The translations under genes and the position numbers were made by a program. Below, piece after piece: positions 36,033 through 44,489 of a stretch of DNA of 64,000 nt. Location of the stretch: positions 1,521,317-1,585,316 of the forward strand of contig NC_015856.1 of assembly GCF_000221045.1 (NCBI RefSeq), in the 5' to 3' direction. How positions within the stretch are numbered: the stretch's first letter is position 1; every line of letters begins with the position of its first letter. The notes under the pieces are model-generated. The model was given only the letters and a program-made list of their open reading frames with translations, did no database searches and was not told the origin of the DNA. The DNA comes from Collimonas fungivorans Ter331 (lineage in GTDB: Bacteria; Pseudomonadota; Gammaproteobacteria; Burkholderiales; Burkholderiaceae_D).

Positions 36033-38603
36033 TTAAACTTCCGCGATACGCTTGGCGATATGCGCCAGCGCTTCTTCCACCTGGTCGACCAAGATCAGGC
36101 AAAGATCTCCCGGCGCCAGGTGCGACAATGCGGTATCGATGGCGACGAATTCGCCGTTGATTTCTTCGGTTGACGTGGTGCGGCGGGCGTTTTGCAAACC
36201 TTCGCGCAACAGGCCGAGCACCTCGCCGTCGGCGCGGCCGCGCTGGCATTGGTCTTGGTACAGGATCACCTGGTCGAAGGCGTCGCCCAGGATTTCTGTC
36301 TGGTGGCGGATATCGATATCGCGCCGGTCGCCGGCGCCGCTGATGACCACCGAACGGCGTTTGGCCGGCATGCTGTCGATGGCTTTCACCAGCGCCTGGA
36401 TCGCATCCGGGTTATGGCCGTAGTCGGCGATCAGGGTCGCGCCGCGGTAGTCGAATACATTGAAGCGGCCTGGTGCGGTAGCGGCATCGTTGATGAAGGT
36501 GCTGAGGCCGGCGCGGATCACGTCCCAATCCAGGTCCAGGGCCCAGGCGGCGGCAATCGACGCCATGGCGTTTTCGATCTGGAAGCCGATGGCGCCGTTG
36601 CGCGTCAGCGGGATGTCTTGCAGCAAAATCCGGTGTTCCTGCTTGCCCTTGGCGGCGACGATGGCGTTGCCGTCCTGGTACACCACGCGGTGGCCTTGCG
36701 CACGATGGGTGGTCATCAGCGGGTGATGGAAATCGTGGGCGAAAAAAGTGACCGAGCCGGTGCAAGATTTGGCCATGCTGGCGACCATGGGGTCGGCCGC
36801 ATTGAGGATGGCATGGCCGCCAGGCGCGACGTTTTCGACGATCACGCGTTTCACCACGCTCAGGTCTTCCACCGTGCTGATATAGCTCAGGCCGAGGTGG
36901 TCGCCCATGCCGATGTTGGTGACCACGGCGACATCGCAGCGATCGAAGCCGAGGCCCTCGCGCAAGATGCCGCCGCGCGCGGTTTCGAACACGGCGGCGT
37001 CGACGTCGGGATGCATCAGGACATTGCGGGCGCTGCGCGGACCGCTGCAGTCGCCGGTATCGATGCGCTGCTGCTCGATGTAGACGCCGTCGGAATTGGT
37101 CATGCCGACGCGCAGCCCCTTGCGCCCCAGCAGGTGGGCGATCAGGCGCACGGTAGTGGTCTTGCCGTTGGTGCCGGCTACCGCTACCAACGGAATGCGG
37201 CCGTTGTCGCCGCTGGCGAACATGGTCGACATGATGGCAGCGCCGACCGCTCGGCCTTTGCCGTAGGAAGGGCTGATATGCATGCGCAAGCCAGGCGCGG
37301 CGTTGACTTCGACCACGCCGCCTTCCTGTTCTTCCAGCGGCTGGTGGACGTTGTTGCAGACCACGTCGACGCCGCAGATATCGAGTCCCACCATTTGCGC
37401 CGCAGCCACGGCGCGTGCCGCCAGTTCCGGATGGACATCTTCGGTGACGTCGGTCGCGGTGCCGCCGGTGCTCAGGTTGGCGTTGTTGCGCAAGACTACA
37501 CGCACGCCTTGCTGCGGAATCGAATCCGCAGCGTAATTCTGTTTCGCCAGGGTGGCCAGGGCGATCGCGTCAAAGCGGATCTTGGTCAGCGAAGTGGCAT
37601 GGCCGTCGCCGCGCAGCGGGTCGCGGTTGACCTGGTCTACCAGCTGGCTGATGGTGCGCACGCCGTCGCCGATCACTTGCGGCGGATCGCGGCGGGCGGC
37701 GGCGATCAGCTGGTTGCCGACCACCAGCAGGCGGAAGTCGTGTCCCGGCAGGTAACGTTCGACGATCACTTCCGAGCAGATCTTGGCCGCCACTTCGAAC
37801 GCAGCCATGACTTGTTCGCGGGCGGTGATGTTGACCGCCACGCCTTTGCCCTGGTTGCCGTCGCGCGGCTTGAGCACCACCGGGCCGGCGATTTCCTGGG
37901 TCGCGGCCCAGGCTTCTTCCGCGCTGGACACCACTCGACCCATAGGCACCGGGACGCCGGCGGCGTTCAGCAGTTTCTTGGTCAGGTCCTTGTCCTGCGC
38001 GATCGATTCCGCGATGGCGCTGGTATGGTTGGTTTCTGCGGCCTGGATGCGGCGCTGGCGGCTGCCCCAGCCGAACTGCACCATGCTGCCGCTGGTCAGG
38101 CGCCGGAATGGAATCCCGCGCATGACTGCTGCCTGCACGATGGAACCGGTGCTAGGCCCGAGGCGGACGTCTTCATCCAGTTCCTGCAAGCTGGCCAGTG
38201 CGCCGGCCAGGTCGAACGGCTGGTCGTCCAGCGCTGCCTGGCACAGTTGCTGCGCCAGCTGGAACGCCAGCCGGCCGACTTCTTCTTCGGTATATTCGAC
38301 GATGACCTGGTAGACGCCGCCTTCCAGCGTCGGCACCGTGCGGCTGAAGGTGACCGGGCACCCGGATTCCGACTGCAGCCCGAGCGCTGCCATTTCCAGC
38401 GCATGCGCCATCGACACTACTTCGTTCTTGCTGCCGGCCTCTAAAAAACCGATCTTTGGAAAGCGTTCACGCAGCCTGGCTTCGAAACCGGCGATGCCGG
38501 CAATGGCGCGCTCGACATCGGGACAAGACACAATGGCTTCGATAGCGGTATGTCGGCTCCACAGATTGGGGCCGCGAAGTACTCGGATACGTGATACGTC
38601 CAT
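36033..38603 (-). CDS. cphA: Cyanophycin synthetase (full-length CphA)
   Basis: Makes cyanophycin, a poly-aspartate backbone with arginine side chains, as a nitrogen/carbon reserve. The 856 residues show an N-terminal domain, an ATP-grasp domain (about 210-480: GPVVLKPRDGNQGKGVAVN, VEVNAAPGLRMH) that adds aspartate, and a Mur-ligase-like domain with the P-loop AGTNGKTTTVRL (about 481-492) that adds arginine. The complete C-terminal lid is present (NVFDYRGATLIADYGHNPDA, VISGAGDRRDID). ATG at 38603 follows AGGG; the longer frame starts with TTG. It lies downstream of a second, truncated synthetase and a hairpin terminator. Confidence 0.95.
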   Translation of the reverse strand: MDVSRIRVLRGPNLWSRHTAIEAIVSCPDVERAIAGIAGFEARLRERFPKIGFLEAGSKNEVVSMAHALEMAALGLQSESGCPVTFSRTVPTLEGGVYQVIVEYTEEEVGRLAFQLAQQLCQAALDDQPFDLAGALASLQELDEDVRLGPSTGSIVQAAVMRGIPFRRLTSGSMVQFGWGSRQRRIQAAETNHTSAIAESIAQDKDLTKKLLNAAGVPVPMGRVVSSAEEAWAATQEIAGPVVLKPRDGNQGKGVAVNITAREQVMAAFEVAAKICSEVIVERYLPGHDFRLLVVGNQLIAAARRDPPQVIGDGVRTISQLVDQVNRDPLRGDGHATSLTKIRFDAIALATLAKQNYAADSIPQQGVRVVLRNNANLSTGGTATDVTEDVHPELAARAVAAAQMVGLDICGVDVVCNNVHQPLEEQEGGVVEVNAAPGLRMHISPSYGKGRAVGAAIMSTMFASGDNGRIPLVAVAGTNGKTTTVRLIAHLLGRKGLRVGMTNSDGVYIEQQRIDTGDCSGPRSARNVLMHPDVDAAVFETARGGILREGLGFDRCDVAVVTNIGMGDHLGLSYISTVEDLSVVKRVIVENVAPGGHAILNAADPMVASMAKSCTGSVTFFAHDFHHPLMTTHRAQGHRVVYQDGNAIVAAKGKQEHRILLQDIPLTRNGAIGFQIENAMASIAAAWALDLDWDVIRAGLSTFINDAATAPGRFNVFDYRGATLIADYGHNPDAIQALVKAIDSMPAKRRSVVISGAGDRRDIDIRHQTEILGDAFDQVILYQDQCQRGRADGEVLGLLREGLQNARRTTSTEEINGEFVAIDTALSHLAPGDLCLILVDQVEEALAHIAKRIAEV

Positions 38604-38640
38604 CAACAGGTTTTCCCTATTATTACCAATAATTACTAAT

Positions 38641-38671
38641 AAAAAAGCAGGATCGGCAGCAGCCGTCCTGC
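38641..38671 (-). terminator. Intrinsic terminator between the two cyanophycin synthetase genes
   Basis: Read leftward: a GCAGGACGGC / GCCGATCCTGC stem with a four-base loop and one bulged base, followed by TTTTTTATT. It begins nine bases after the stop of the upstream synthetase and ends about 37 bases before the cphA start, so it should reduce read-through into cphA. Confidence 0.75.
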
Positions 38672-38679
38672 TTAGCTTT

Positions 38680-40836
38680 TTAAGCCATTTCGAAGGTCTC
38701 TATCCCGGCACGGATCAGATCGTGAGAGATGTCCAGTGCCCATGCTGCCGCCACTGCCGCCAGCACGTTTTCCACCTGGAAGCGGTCCTTGCTGCGGGCA
38801 ATCAGCGGCACGGTGGTGATATCGGCCAGCAGCATTTCATTCTTGCCGACCGCCAGCATGATCTGGTCGTTGCGGACAAATACTGCACGCTTGTCTTGCT
38901 CCAGCTGTTCGGCGATCACCGGCAGGGTAGGGGACAGGCCAAAGAAAATCACTTCGCCGTCGCACAGCGACGCCATGCCCGCTACCAGCGGATCGGCGGC
39001 ATTCAGCACGGCGACGCCGCTAGGCAGCACGACATCGACCTGAGTGCGGGTGACCTTGACCATTTCCTCGGCGTCGTTGATGTAGTACTGCGGCGAACTG
39101 TCGCCGGCGGCGATATTGGTGACGACGCCGACCTGGCAGCGGTCGTAGACCAGGCCTTCCGACAGGATGGTATCGTGGCTGTTCTCGAACACCGCCGCTT
39201 CCACCGCACGGTTGATCAGTACCCGTTGCGCCGACTCCCAATTGGCGCGGTCGCCTTTTTCGACTTGGCGTTGGGCGAAATACAGGCCGTCGCCGCAAGC
39301 CAGGCCGACGTGGTTGCCGCTCAGGTGCAGCTGCCAGGCAATCAGGCGCGAGACCGTGGTCTTGCCGTGGGTGCCGGTGACGCCGACGATAGGGATGCGG
39401 CCATTGTTGGCGGCGGCAAACAAGTGTTCGATGATGGCGCGGCCAACCGGGCGCGGCCGGCCTTCGGCCGGTTTCAGGTGCATCAGCAGGCCGGGGCCGG
39501 CATTGACTTCGACAATCGCACCGCGCTGTTCTTCCAGCGGCCGGGAAATATCTTCGGCCACCAGGTCGACGCCGGCGATATCCAGGCCTACCACGCGTGC
39601 GGCGAGCGAGGCTGCGGCGGCGACGCTGGGGTGGACCAGGTCGGTAACGTCGATGGAAACGTTGCCGTTGCGCTGGATCAGTACTTGTTTGCCTGCGGGC
39701 GGGATCGATTCGCCGTTGAAGCCTTGCCGTTCCAGCTCCACGCGCACCACCGGTTCATCGTCCAGCAGCACCAGGCTAAGCGGGCATTCTTCGAGTTCGC
39801 CGCGGCGCGGGTCGGAATTGATCTGGCTGTCGATCAGCTGGCGGATGGTCGACTTGCCGTCGCCGCTGATGGACAGCGGTTCGCCGCGCGCAGCTGCCGC
39901 CAAGCGGCCGCCGACGATCAGCAGCCGGTGCTCGTTGCCGCGGATGAAGCGCTCGACGATCACGCTGCTGCCTTCTTGTAGCGCCAGCGTGTAGGCGGTT
40001 TCGATCTCGGCCTGGGTATTGAGGTCGATGAAGACGCCGCGGCCATGGTTCGCATCGGAAGGCTTGACCACCACCGGCAAGCCGATGTCTTCCGCCGCTT
40101 CCCAGGCTTCGGCGGCGCTTTCCACCAGTTGTCCTTCCGGCACCGGCACGCCGCAAGCCTGCAGCAGGCTCTTGGTCAGGTCCTTGTCGCTGGAGATGCT
40201 TTCGGCGATGGCGCTGGTCTGGTCGGTTTCCGCGGTCCAGATGCGGCGCTGGCGGATGCCGTGGCCGAGCTGCACCAGGTTGCCTTCGGTCAGGCGGAAT
40301 GAGGGGATGCGTCGTTCCTCCGCTGCTTCCACGATGCAGGCCGTGCTTGGGCCCAGGCAGCGCGAATCCACCATGCTGCGCAGTTCGGTGATGGTGGCGG
40401 GAACGTCGAACGGCTTGTCTTCAATCGCTGCCATCACCAGGTCGCGTGCAGCGTGCAGGGCGGCGCGGGTGACCTGTTCGTGGCGCGCGCGCACGGCTAC
40501 CTTGTAGACGCCGCGCACCGAAGTGCTGCGCGCCTTGCCGAAACCGCCGGGCATGCCGGCCAGGTTTTGCAGTTCCAGGGTGACGTGTTCGAGGATGTGG
40601 CCGGGCCAGGTGCCGTCTTGCAGGCGCTGGACAAAACCGCCGCGTTCGCCGTAGCTGCAGCGATGTTCGATCAGGGTAGGCAACCAGCTGGTCAGGCGCT
40701 GGTTGAAGCCGGGCAGGGTATTCGAAGGGAAATCTTCCAGTTCGCCAATGTCGATCCACGCCTCAAGGGTCGACCGGTAGGTCCAGATGTTTGGTCCGCG
40801 TAGCGACATGATGCGGAGAATTTCAATGTTTTTCAT
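38680..40836 (-). CDS. cphA': Second cyanophycin synthetase lacking the C-terminal lid (CphA')
   Basis: A 718-residue paralogue of CphA. It keeps the N-terminal domain (LRGPNIWTYRSTLEAWIDIG), the complete ATP-grasp domain (LPVVVKPSDANHGRGVFID, IVEVNAGPGLLMHLKP) and the Mur-like core with P-loop VTGTHGKTTVSRL (about 485-497). It ends at AAWALDISHDLIRAGIETFEMA, exactly where full-length CphA continues into its lid subdomain. The terminal stop is followed by a terminator, so this looks like a stable form, not a recent nonsense mutation. Paired cphA/cphA' genes are known in some betaproteobacteria. It may only add aspartate, or work with full-length CphA. Confidence 0.9.
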   Translation of the reverse strand: MKNIEILRIMSLRGPNIWTYRSTLEAWIDIGELEDFPSNTLPGFNQRLTSWLPTLIEHRCSYGERGGFVQRLQDGTWPGHILEHVTLELQNLAGMPGGFGKARSTSVRGVYKVAVRARHEQVTRAALHAARDLVMAAIEDKPFDVPATITELRSMVDSRCLGPSTACIVEAAEERRIPSFRLTEGNLVQLGHGIRQRRIWTAETDQTSAIAESISSDKDLTKSLLQACGVPVPEGQLVESAAEAWEAAEDIGLPVVVKPSDANHGRGVFIDLNTQAEIETAYTLALQEGSSVIVERFIRGNEHRLLIVGGRLAAAARGEPLSISGDGKSTIRQLIDSQINSDPRRGELEECPLSLVLLDDEPVVRVELERQGFNGESIPPAGKQVLIQRNGNVSIDVTDLVHPSVAAAASLAARVVGLDIAGVDLVAEDISRPLEEQRGAIVEVNAGPGLLMHLKPAEGRPRPVGRAIIEHLFAAANNGRIPIVGVTGTHGKTTVSRLIAWQLHLSGNHVGLACGDGLYFAQRQVEKGDRANWESAQRVLINRAVEAAVFENSHDTILSEGLVYDRCQVGVVTNIAAGDSSPQYYINDAEEMVKVTRTQVDVVLPSGVAVLNAADPLVAGMASLCDGEVIFFGLSPTLPVIAEQLEQDKRAVFVRNDQIMLAVGKNEMLLADITTVPLIARSKDRFQVENVLAAVAAAWALDISHDLIRAGIETFEMA

Positions 40837-40919
40837 GAGTGAGCAATGAGGCTATGCAATGGGGGCTGCGTTAGTGCTGAAAATATTCTTGTTTTTTCTT
40901 TATGTCGGTTCAACACCCT

Positions 40920-41010
40920 GTAACTATTCTTAACGCGCTTATGCGCGCATTGGTTTACAGAAGCTCACTTAAAATAGCAAAATGATAGGAGAATGGTAAC
41001 GAAATGTAAC
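40920..41010. promoter_or_regulatory. Paired GTAAC direct repeats in the divergent cyanophycin promoter region
   Basis: GTAAC-N5-TTAAC at 40920-40934 and GTAAC-N5-GTAAC at 40996-41010, both with a 10-base period. The second ends where the -35 of the downstream promoter would be, a layout used by OmpR/PhoB-type activators. A similar pair lies before the first porin. A perfect palindrome ATGCGCGCAT is at 40941-40950. Confidence 0.5.
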
Positions 41011-41032
41011 GTTTCTGAAAAACACGATAGGA

Positions 41033-41038
41033 TATAAT
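41033..41038 (+). promoter_or_regulatory. -10 element for the ABC-DUF1854 operon
   Basis: A perfect TATAAT, 88 bases before the ABC gene start. No consensus -35 is present; the GTAAC repeat ending at 41010 occupies its place. Confidence 0.55.
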
Positions 41039-41125
41039 ACTTGCGGCAGACGATGTGCGCCATTTGAGGCGATTTCACACAAAATTCAATCCGGTCCGTG
41101 CATGCGGACACACCATGCCGTTTAG

Positions 41126-43438
41126 ATGAAAAGCAACCCCTTATCCCCTGTGCCTACCTCCGGTAATTATTTATCCTATATCCTCTCCGCCGATTTACGT
41201 GCCGAAGTGACAACACTACTGGCCCCGGCCGAAGAGGTATTGGCGTCGCTGCAGGTCGATCTTAACGCTTCGCTGCATTTCGCGCGCGGCACGGTGCTGC
41301 TTACCAATCGCCGCGTGCTGGCCAAGATGGAACAGGACAGCAGCTGGCGCGAATGGGCTTACCGGCCGGGTCTGAGCCTGAGCCACCACGACCATGCCGG
41401 CGTCGGCAGCCTGGAACTGTACGATGAGCAGCGGCAGCTGGCCTGCTGGCGCTACACGCTCGGCCTCAACCTGGAAGCGCTGCGCCTGATCAAGGTTTTC
41501 GAGCAGCAGCGCGACGATTACCTGGCCGGACGTTCCGCCGCGCGCCAGGAGCAGGCGCTTTGCCCGCAATGCCAGGCGCCGCTGCCGCCCGGCAGCGACG
41601 AATGCCTGATCTGCCCGGAAAAGGGCGAAGCGCCGTCTTCGACCTGGGCCCTGTTCCGGCTGGCGCGTTTTGCCACGCCGTACAAAGGCATGCTGCTGCT
41701 GGGTTTCATCCTGATGCTGATCTCGACCGCCGCCACCCTGGTGCCGCCCTACCTGATGGGCCCCTTGATGGATAACGTGCTGATTCCTTATCAGAACGGC
41801 AAGCCGATCAATTACGACCTGGTCAAGCTCTACCTGTCCGGCCTGCTGGCGTCGGCGCTGGTGGCCTGGAGCCTGGGCTGGGCCCGCACCTATATCCTGG
41901 CGCTGGTCAGCGAGCGCATCGGCGCCAACCTGCGCACCACCACTTATGAACACCTGCTGCGCCTGTCGCAGGAGTATTTCGGCGGCAAGCGCACCGGCGA
42001 CCTGATGGCGCGCATCGGTTCCGAAAGCGACCGCATCTGCGTCTTCCTGTCCTTGCACCTGCTGGATTTCGCGATCGACGTGCTGATGATCGTCATGACT
42101 GCGGTGATCCTGTTCTCCATCAATCCCTGGCTGGCGCTGGTGACGCTGGTGCCGCTGCCGTTCATCGCCTGGATGATCCACCTGGTGCGCGACCGGCTGA
42201 AGCACGGTTTTGAAAAGATCGACCGCATCTGGGCGGAAGTGACCAACGTCCTTGCCGACACCATCCCGGGGATCCGCGTGGTCAAGGCGTTTGCCCAGGA
42301 AAAGCGCGAAGCCACGCGTTTCCGCGACGCCAACCAGCACAACCTGCTGGTCAACGACCGCGTCAACAAGATCTGGTCGCTGTTCTCGCCGACGGTCACT
42401 TTGCTGACCGAAGTCGGGCTGCTGGTGGTCTGGGTGTTCGGTATCTGGCAGGTCTCGAAAAACCAAATCACGGTCGGTGTGCTGGCCTCTTTCCTGGCTT
42501 ACATCAGCCGCTTCTATACCCGTCTCGATTCGATGAGCCGGATTGTTTCGGTGACGCAAAAAGCCGCGGTCGGCGCCAAGCGCATTTTCGAAATCCTGGA
42601 TCACGTATCGAGCGTGCCGGAACCGGCCAACCCGGTGCACCTGGAGCATGTGAAAGGCGCCATCGAGCTGCGCAACATCGGTTTCCGCTACGGCAACCGG
42701 GCGGTGATGCGCGACGTCAACCTGACCATCGCGCCGGGCGAGATGATCGGCTTGGTGGGCCATAGCGGCTCCGGCAAGAGCACGCTGGTCAACCTGATCT
42801 GCCGTTTCTACGATGTGTCGGAAGGCGCGATCCGGATCGATGGCGTCGATATCCGTTCCATGCCGATCTCGGAATACCGCCGCAACATCGGCCTGGTGCT
42901 GCAAGAGCCATTCCTCTTCTTCGGCACCATTGCGGAGAATATCTGCTACGGCAAACCGGAAGCCACGCGCGAAGAAATCGTCGCCGCCGCGCGCGCCGCC
43001 CATGCCCATGAATTCATCCTGCGCCTGCCGCAAGGCTACGATTCGCTGGTCGGCGAACGCGGCCAGGCGCTGTCCGGCGGCGAGCGCCAGCGCATTTCGA
43101 TCGCGCGCGCCTTGCTGATCGATCCGCGCATCCTGATCATGGACGAGGCTACCTCCTCGGTCGACACCACTACCGAAAAAGAAATCCAGAAAGCGCTGGA
43201 TAACCTGGTGCAGGGCCGCACCACGATTGCGATTGCCCACCGCTTGTCGACCTTGCGCAAGGCGGACCGCCTGGTAGTGCTGGACCGCGGCCAGATTGTC
43301 GAAGTCGGCAGCCACGACGAACTGATGCTGCGCGAGGGCGCTTACTACCGCCTTTACCAGGCGCAGCTGCGCAATGCCGATACCGAGCCGACCCTGGTCG
43401 ATGAAGATAGCGAAGACAGTGACGAGAGGGCCGCATGA
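41126..43438 (+). CDS. Cyanophycin-locus ABC exporter with N-terminal PH-like region and CxxC-x10-CxxC cluster
   Basis: A 770-residue fused half-transporter. Residues 180-500 form a six-helix exporter membrane domain (FGGKRTGDLMARIGSESDRI is a coupling-type motif). Residues 530-750 form the ATPase: Walker A GLVGHSGSGKSTLVNL, signature ALSGGERQRISIARALL, Walker B ILIMDEATSSVD, switch IAIAHRLSTL. Unusual is the N-terminal 180-residue extension, with a VLLTNRRVLAKM strand typical of bacterial PH-like domains and four cysteines at 146, 149, 160 and 163 that look like a zinc ribbon. It overlaps the DUF1854 gene by four bases and diverges from cphA'. Database families link such pairs with cyanophycin metabolism as I recall; the cargo is unknown. 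Confidence 0.85.
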   Translation: MKSNPLSPVPTSGNYLSYILSADLRAEVTTLLAPAEEVLASLQVDLNASLHFARGTVLLTNRRVLAKMEQDSSWREWAYRPGLSLSHHDHAGVGSLELYDEQRQLACWRYTLGLNLEALRLIKVFEQQRDDYLAGRSAARQEQALCPQCQAPLPPGSDECLICPEKGEAPSSTWALFRLARFATPYKGMLLLGFILMLISTAATLVPPYLMGPLMDNVLIPYQNGKPINYDLVKLYLSGLLASALVAWSLGWARTYILALVSERIGANLRTTTYEHLLRLSQEYFGGKRTGDLMARIGSESDRICVFLSLHLLDFAIDVLMIVMTAVILFSINPWLALVTLVPLPFIAWMIHLVRDRLKHGFEKIDRIWAEVTNVLADTIPGIRVVKAFAQEKREATRFRDANQHNLLVNDRVNKIWSLFSPTVTLLTEVGLLVVWVFGIWQVSKNQITVGVLASFLAYISRFYTRLDSMSRIVSVTQKAAVGAKRIFEILDHVSSVPEPANPVHLEHVKGAIELRNIGFRYGNRAVMRDVNLTIAPGEMIGLVGHSGSGKSTLVNLICRFYDVSEGAIRIDGVDIRSMPISEYRRNIGLVLQEPFLFFGTIAENICYGKPEATREEIVAAARAAHAHEFILRLPQGYDSLVGERGQALSGGERQRISIARALLIDPRILIMDEATSSVDTTTEKEIQKALDNLVQGRTTIAIAHRLSTLRKADRLVVLDRGQIVEVGSHDELMLREGAYYRLYQAQLRNADTEPTLVDEDSEDSDERAA

Positions 43439-43905
43439 CCATCCATGATTTCAAACTCAGTTACAACGCCTTCGGCCGTCTGGTGTATACCGCCGCCGGC
43501 GGCGAGGTGCATGAAGGCGTGGTGCCGGTGCGCGCCTTTCCTATCGGCGCGCCGGACGATGGTATTTCGCTGGTGAACGGCGACGGCCAGGAGCTGGCCT
43601 GGATTTCACGCCTGAGCGATTTGCCCGATGCTACCCGGGCCATGGTTGAAAAAGAACTGGCGAGCCGTGAATTCATGCCGGAAATCCGCCGCATCCAGCG
43701 CGTTTCCAGCTTCACTGCGCCGAGCACCTGGTACGTGGAAACCAATCGCGGCGATGCTTCTTTCACGCTCAGGGGCGAAGAGGATATCCGCCGTATCGTG
43801 GCGACCAGCCTGCTGATCGCCGACAGCCATGGGGTGCAGTTCCTGATCCGCGATACCCAGGCGTTGGACAAGGCCAGCCGCAAGATTTTGGATCGTTTCT
43901 TGTAA
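43435..43905 (+). CDS. DUF1854-family protein, partner of the cyanophycin-locus ABC exporter
   Basis: A 156-residue soluble protein of the DUF1854 family with no assigned function. It has no signal peptide or membrane segment, so it is probably cytoplasmic. Recognisable stretches are GVVPVRAFPIGAPDDGISLVN, LASREFMPEIRRIQRVSSF and a C-terminal VQFLIRDTQALDKASRKILDRFL. Its ATG lies within the four-base overlap ATGA with the ABC gene stop, so equal synthesis is likely. The family name and constant pairing with the ABC gene suggest a regulatory or cargo-handling partner. Confidence 0.85.
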   Translation: MTIHDFKLSYNAFGRLVYTAAGGEVHEGVVPVRAFPIGAPDDGISLVNGDGQELAWISRLSDLPDATRAMVEKELASREFMPEIRRIQRVSSFTAPSTWYVETNRGDASFTLRGEEDIRRIVATSLLIADSHGVQFLIRDTQALDKASRKILDRFL

Positions 43906-43960
43906 TTTACACAGGCAGGTATTCAATAATTAACCAGATCGGCGATTTGCTCCCATCACC

Positions 43961-44437
43961 ATGAATCTATTCGCGTCCCCGGTATTTGTACATAACATAG
44001 TCGCGATAGTCATGATTATCGTCGTGCTGGTGGTCGGTGTGTTTTACATTCGGGATCTATCCCGGTGCCTGCAGTTGATTAGCCCAAAAAACAGAGCGCT
44101 TCCTCCATGGAGTGTCTGGCTGCTGCCTGTGCCCATATTTTCGTTTTTATGGAATTACGTTCTGATTTTCAAAATAGCCAAGTCTTTGCACTCTGAAAAT
44201 CTTCAACGCAATATCAAAATACAGAAAATCCAAACCGGGCGCGATATCGGCATTATTTACGTAACCGTCACCCTGCTATGCATGTTCGTTCCGGAACAAA
44301 AAACGTTCCTGGGCCTGTTTGCCGGGATGTGCTGGATCGGACACTGGATAATTTTACGTCAGCAAATCAATGAATTGCGGCTTGCAGCCAGCTCGATTCC
44401 ATCGATGGAAGAAGTTGAGCGTAGCTCGCTAAGTTAG
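43961..44437 (+). CDS. Hypothetical small membrane protein
   Basis: A 158-residue protein I do not recognise. It has about four hydrophobic segments: residues 10-30, 50-70 (WSVWLLPVPIFSFLWNYVLI), 97-112 and 115-132. A lysine/glutamine-rich loop (KIQKIQTGRDIG) lies between segments 2 and 3, and the tail is polar. Codons are richer in A and T than in its neighbours, which hints at a different origin or relaxed selection. No good ribosome binding site was seen upstream. It follows the DUF1854 gene by 55 bases in the same direction and could be read from the same mRNA. Function unknown. Confidence 0.6.
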   Translation: MNLFASPVFVHNIVAIVMIIVVLVVGVFYIRDLSRCLQLISPKNRALPPWSVWLLPVPIFSFLWNYVLIFKIAKSLHSENLQRNIKIQKIQTGRDIGIIYVTVTLLCMFVPEQKTFLGLFAGMCWIGHWIILRQQINELRLAASSIPSMEEVERSSLS

Positions 44438-44489
44438 GCGGCTCCGAAGCAGGCGAATTAAGAAATTGCCGCCTGGGATCCATATCATC

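Noticed and set aside
36192-38444. 750-codon rightward open frame
   Set aside because: Antisense to cphA; low-complexity His/Asp/Gly-rich translation.
38338-39981. 547-codon rightward open frame over both cph genes
   Set aside because: Spans two clear leftward genes and the terminator between them.
41051-41125. Riboswitch in the leader of the cyanophycin ABC gene
   Set aside because: Only short inverted repeats (for example CCGTGCATGCGG) were found; no known aptamer pattern was recognised.
41216-43315. 699-codon leftward open frame
   Set aside because: Antisense of the ABC exporter; no motifs.
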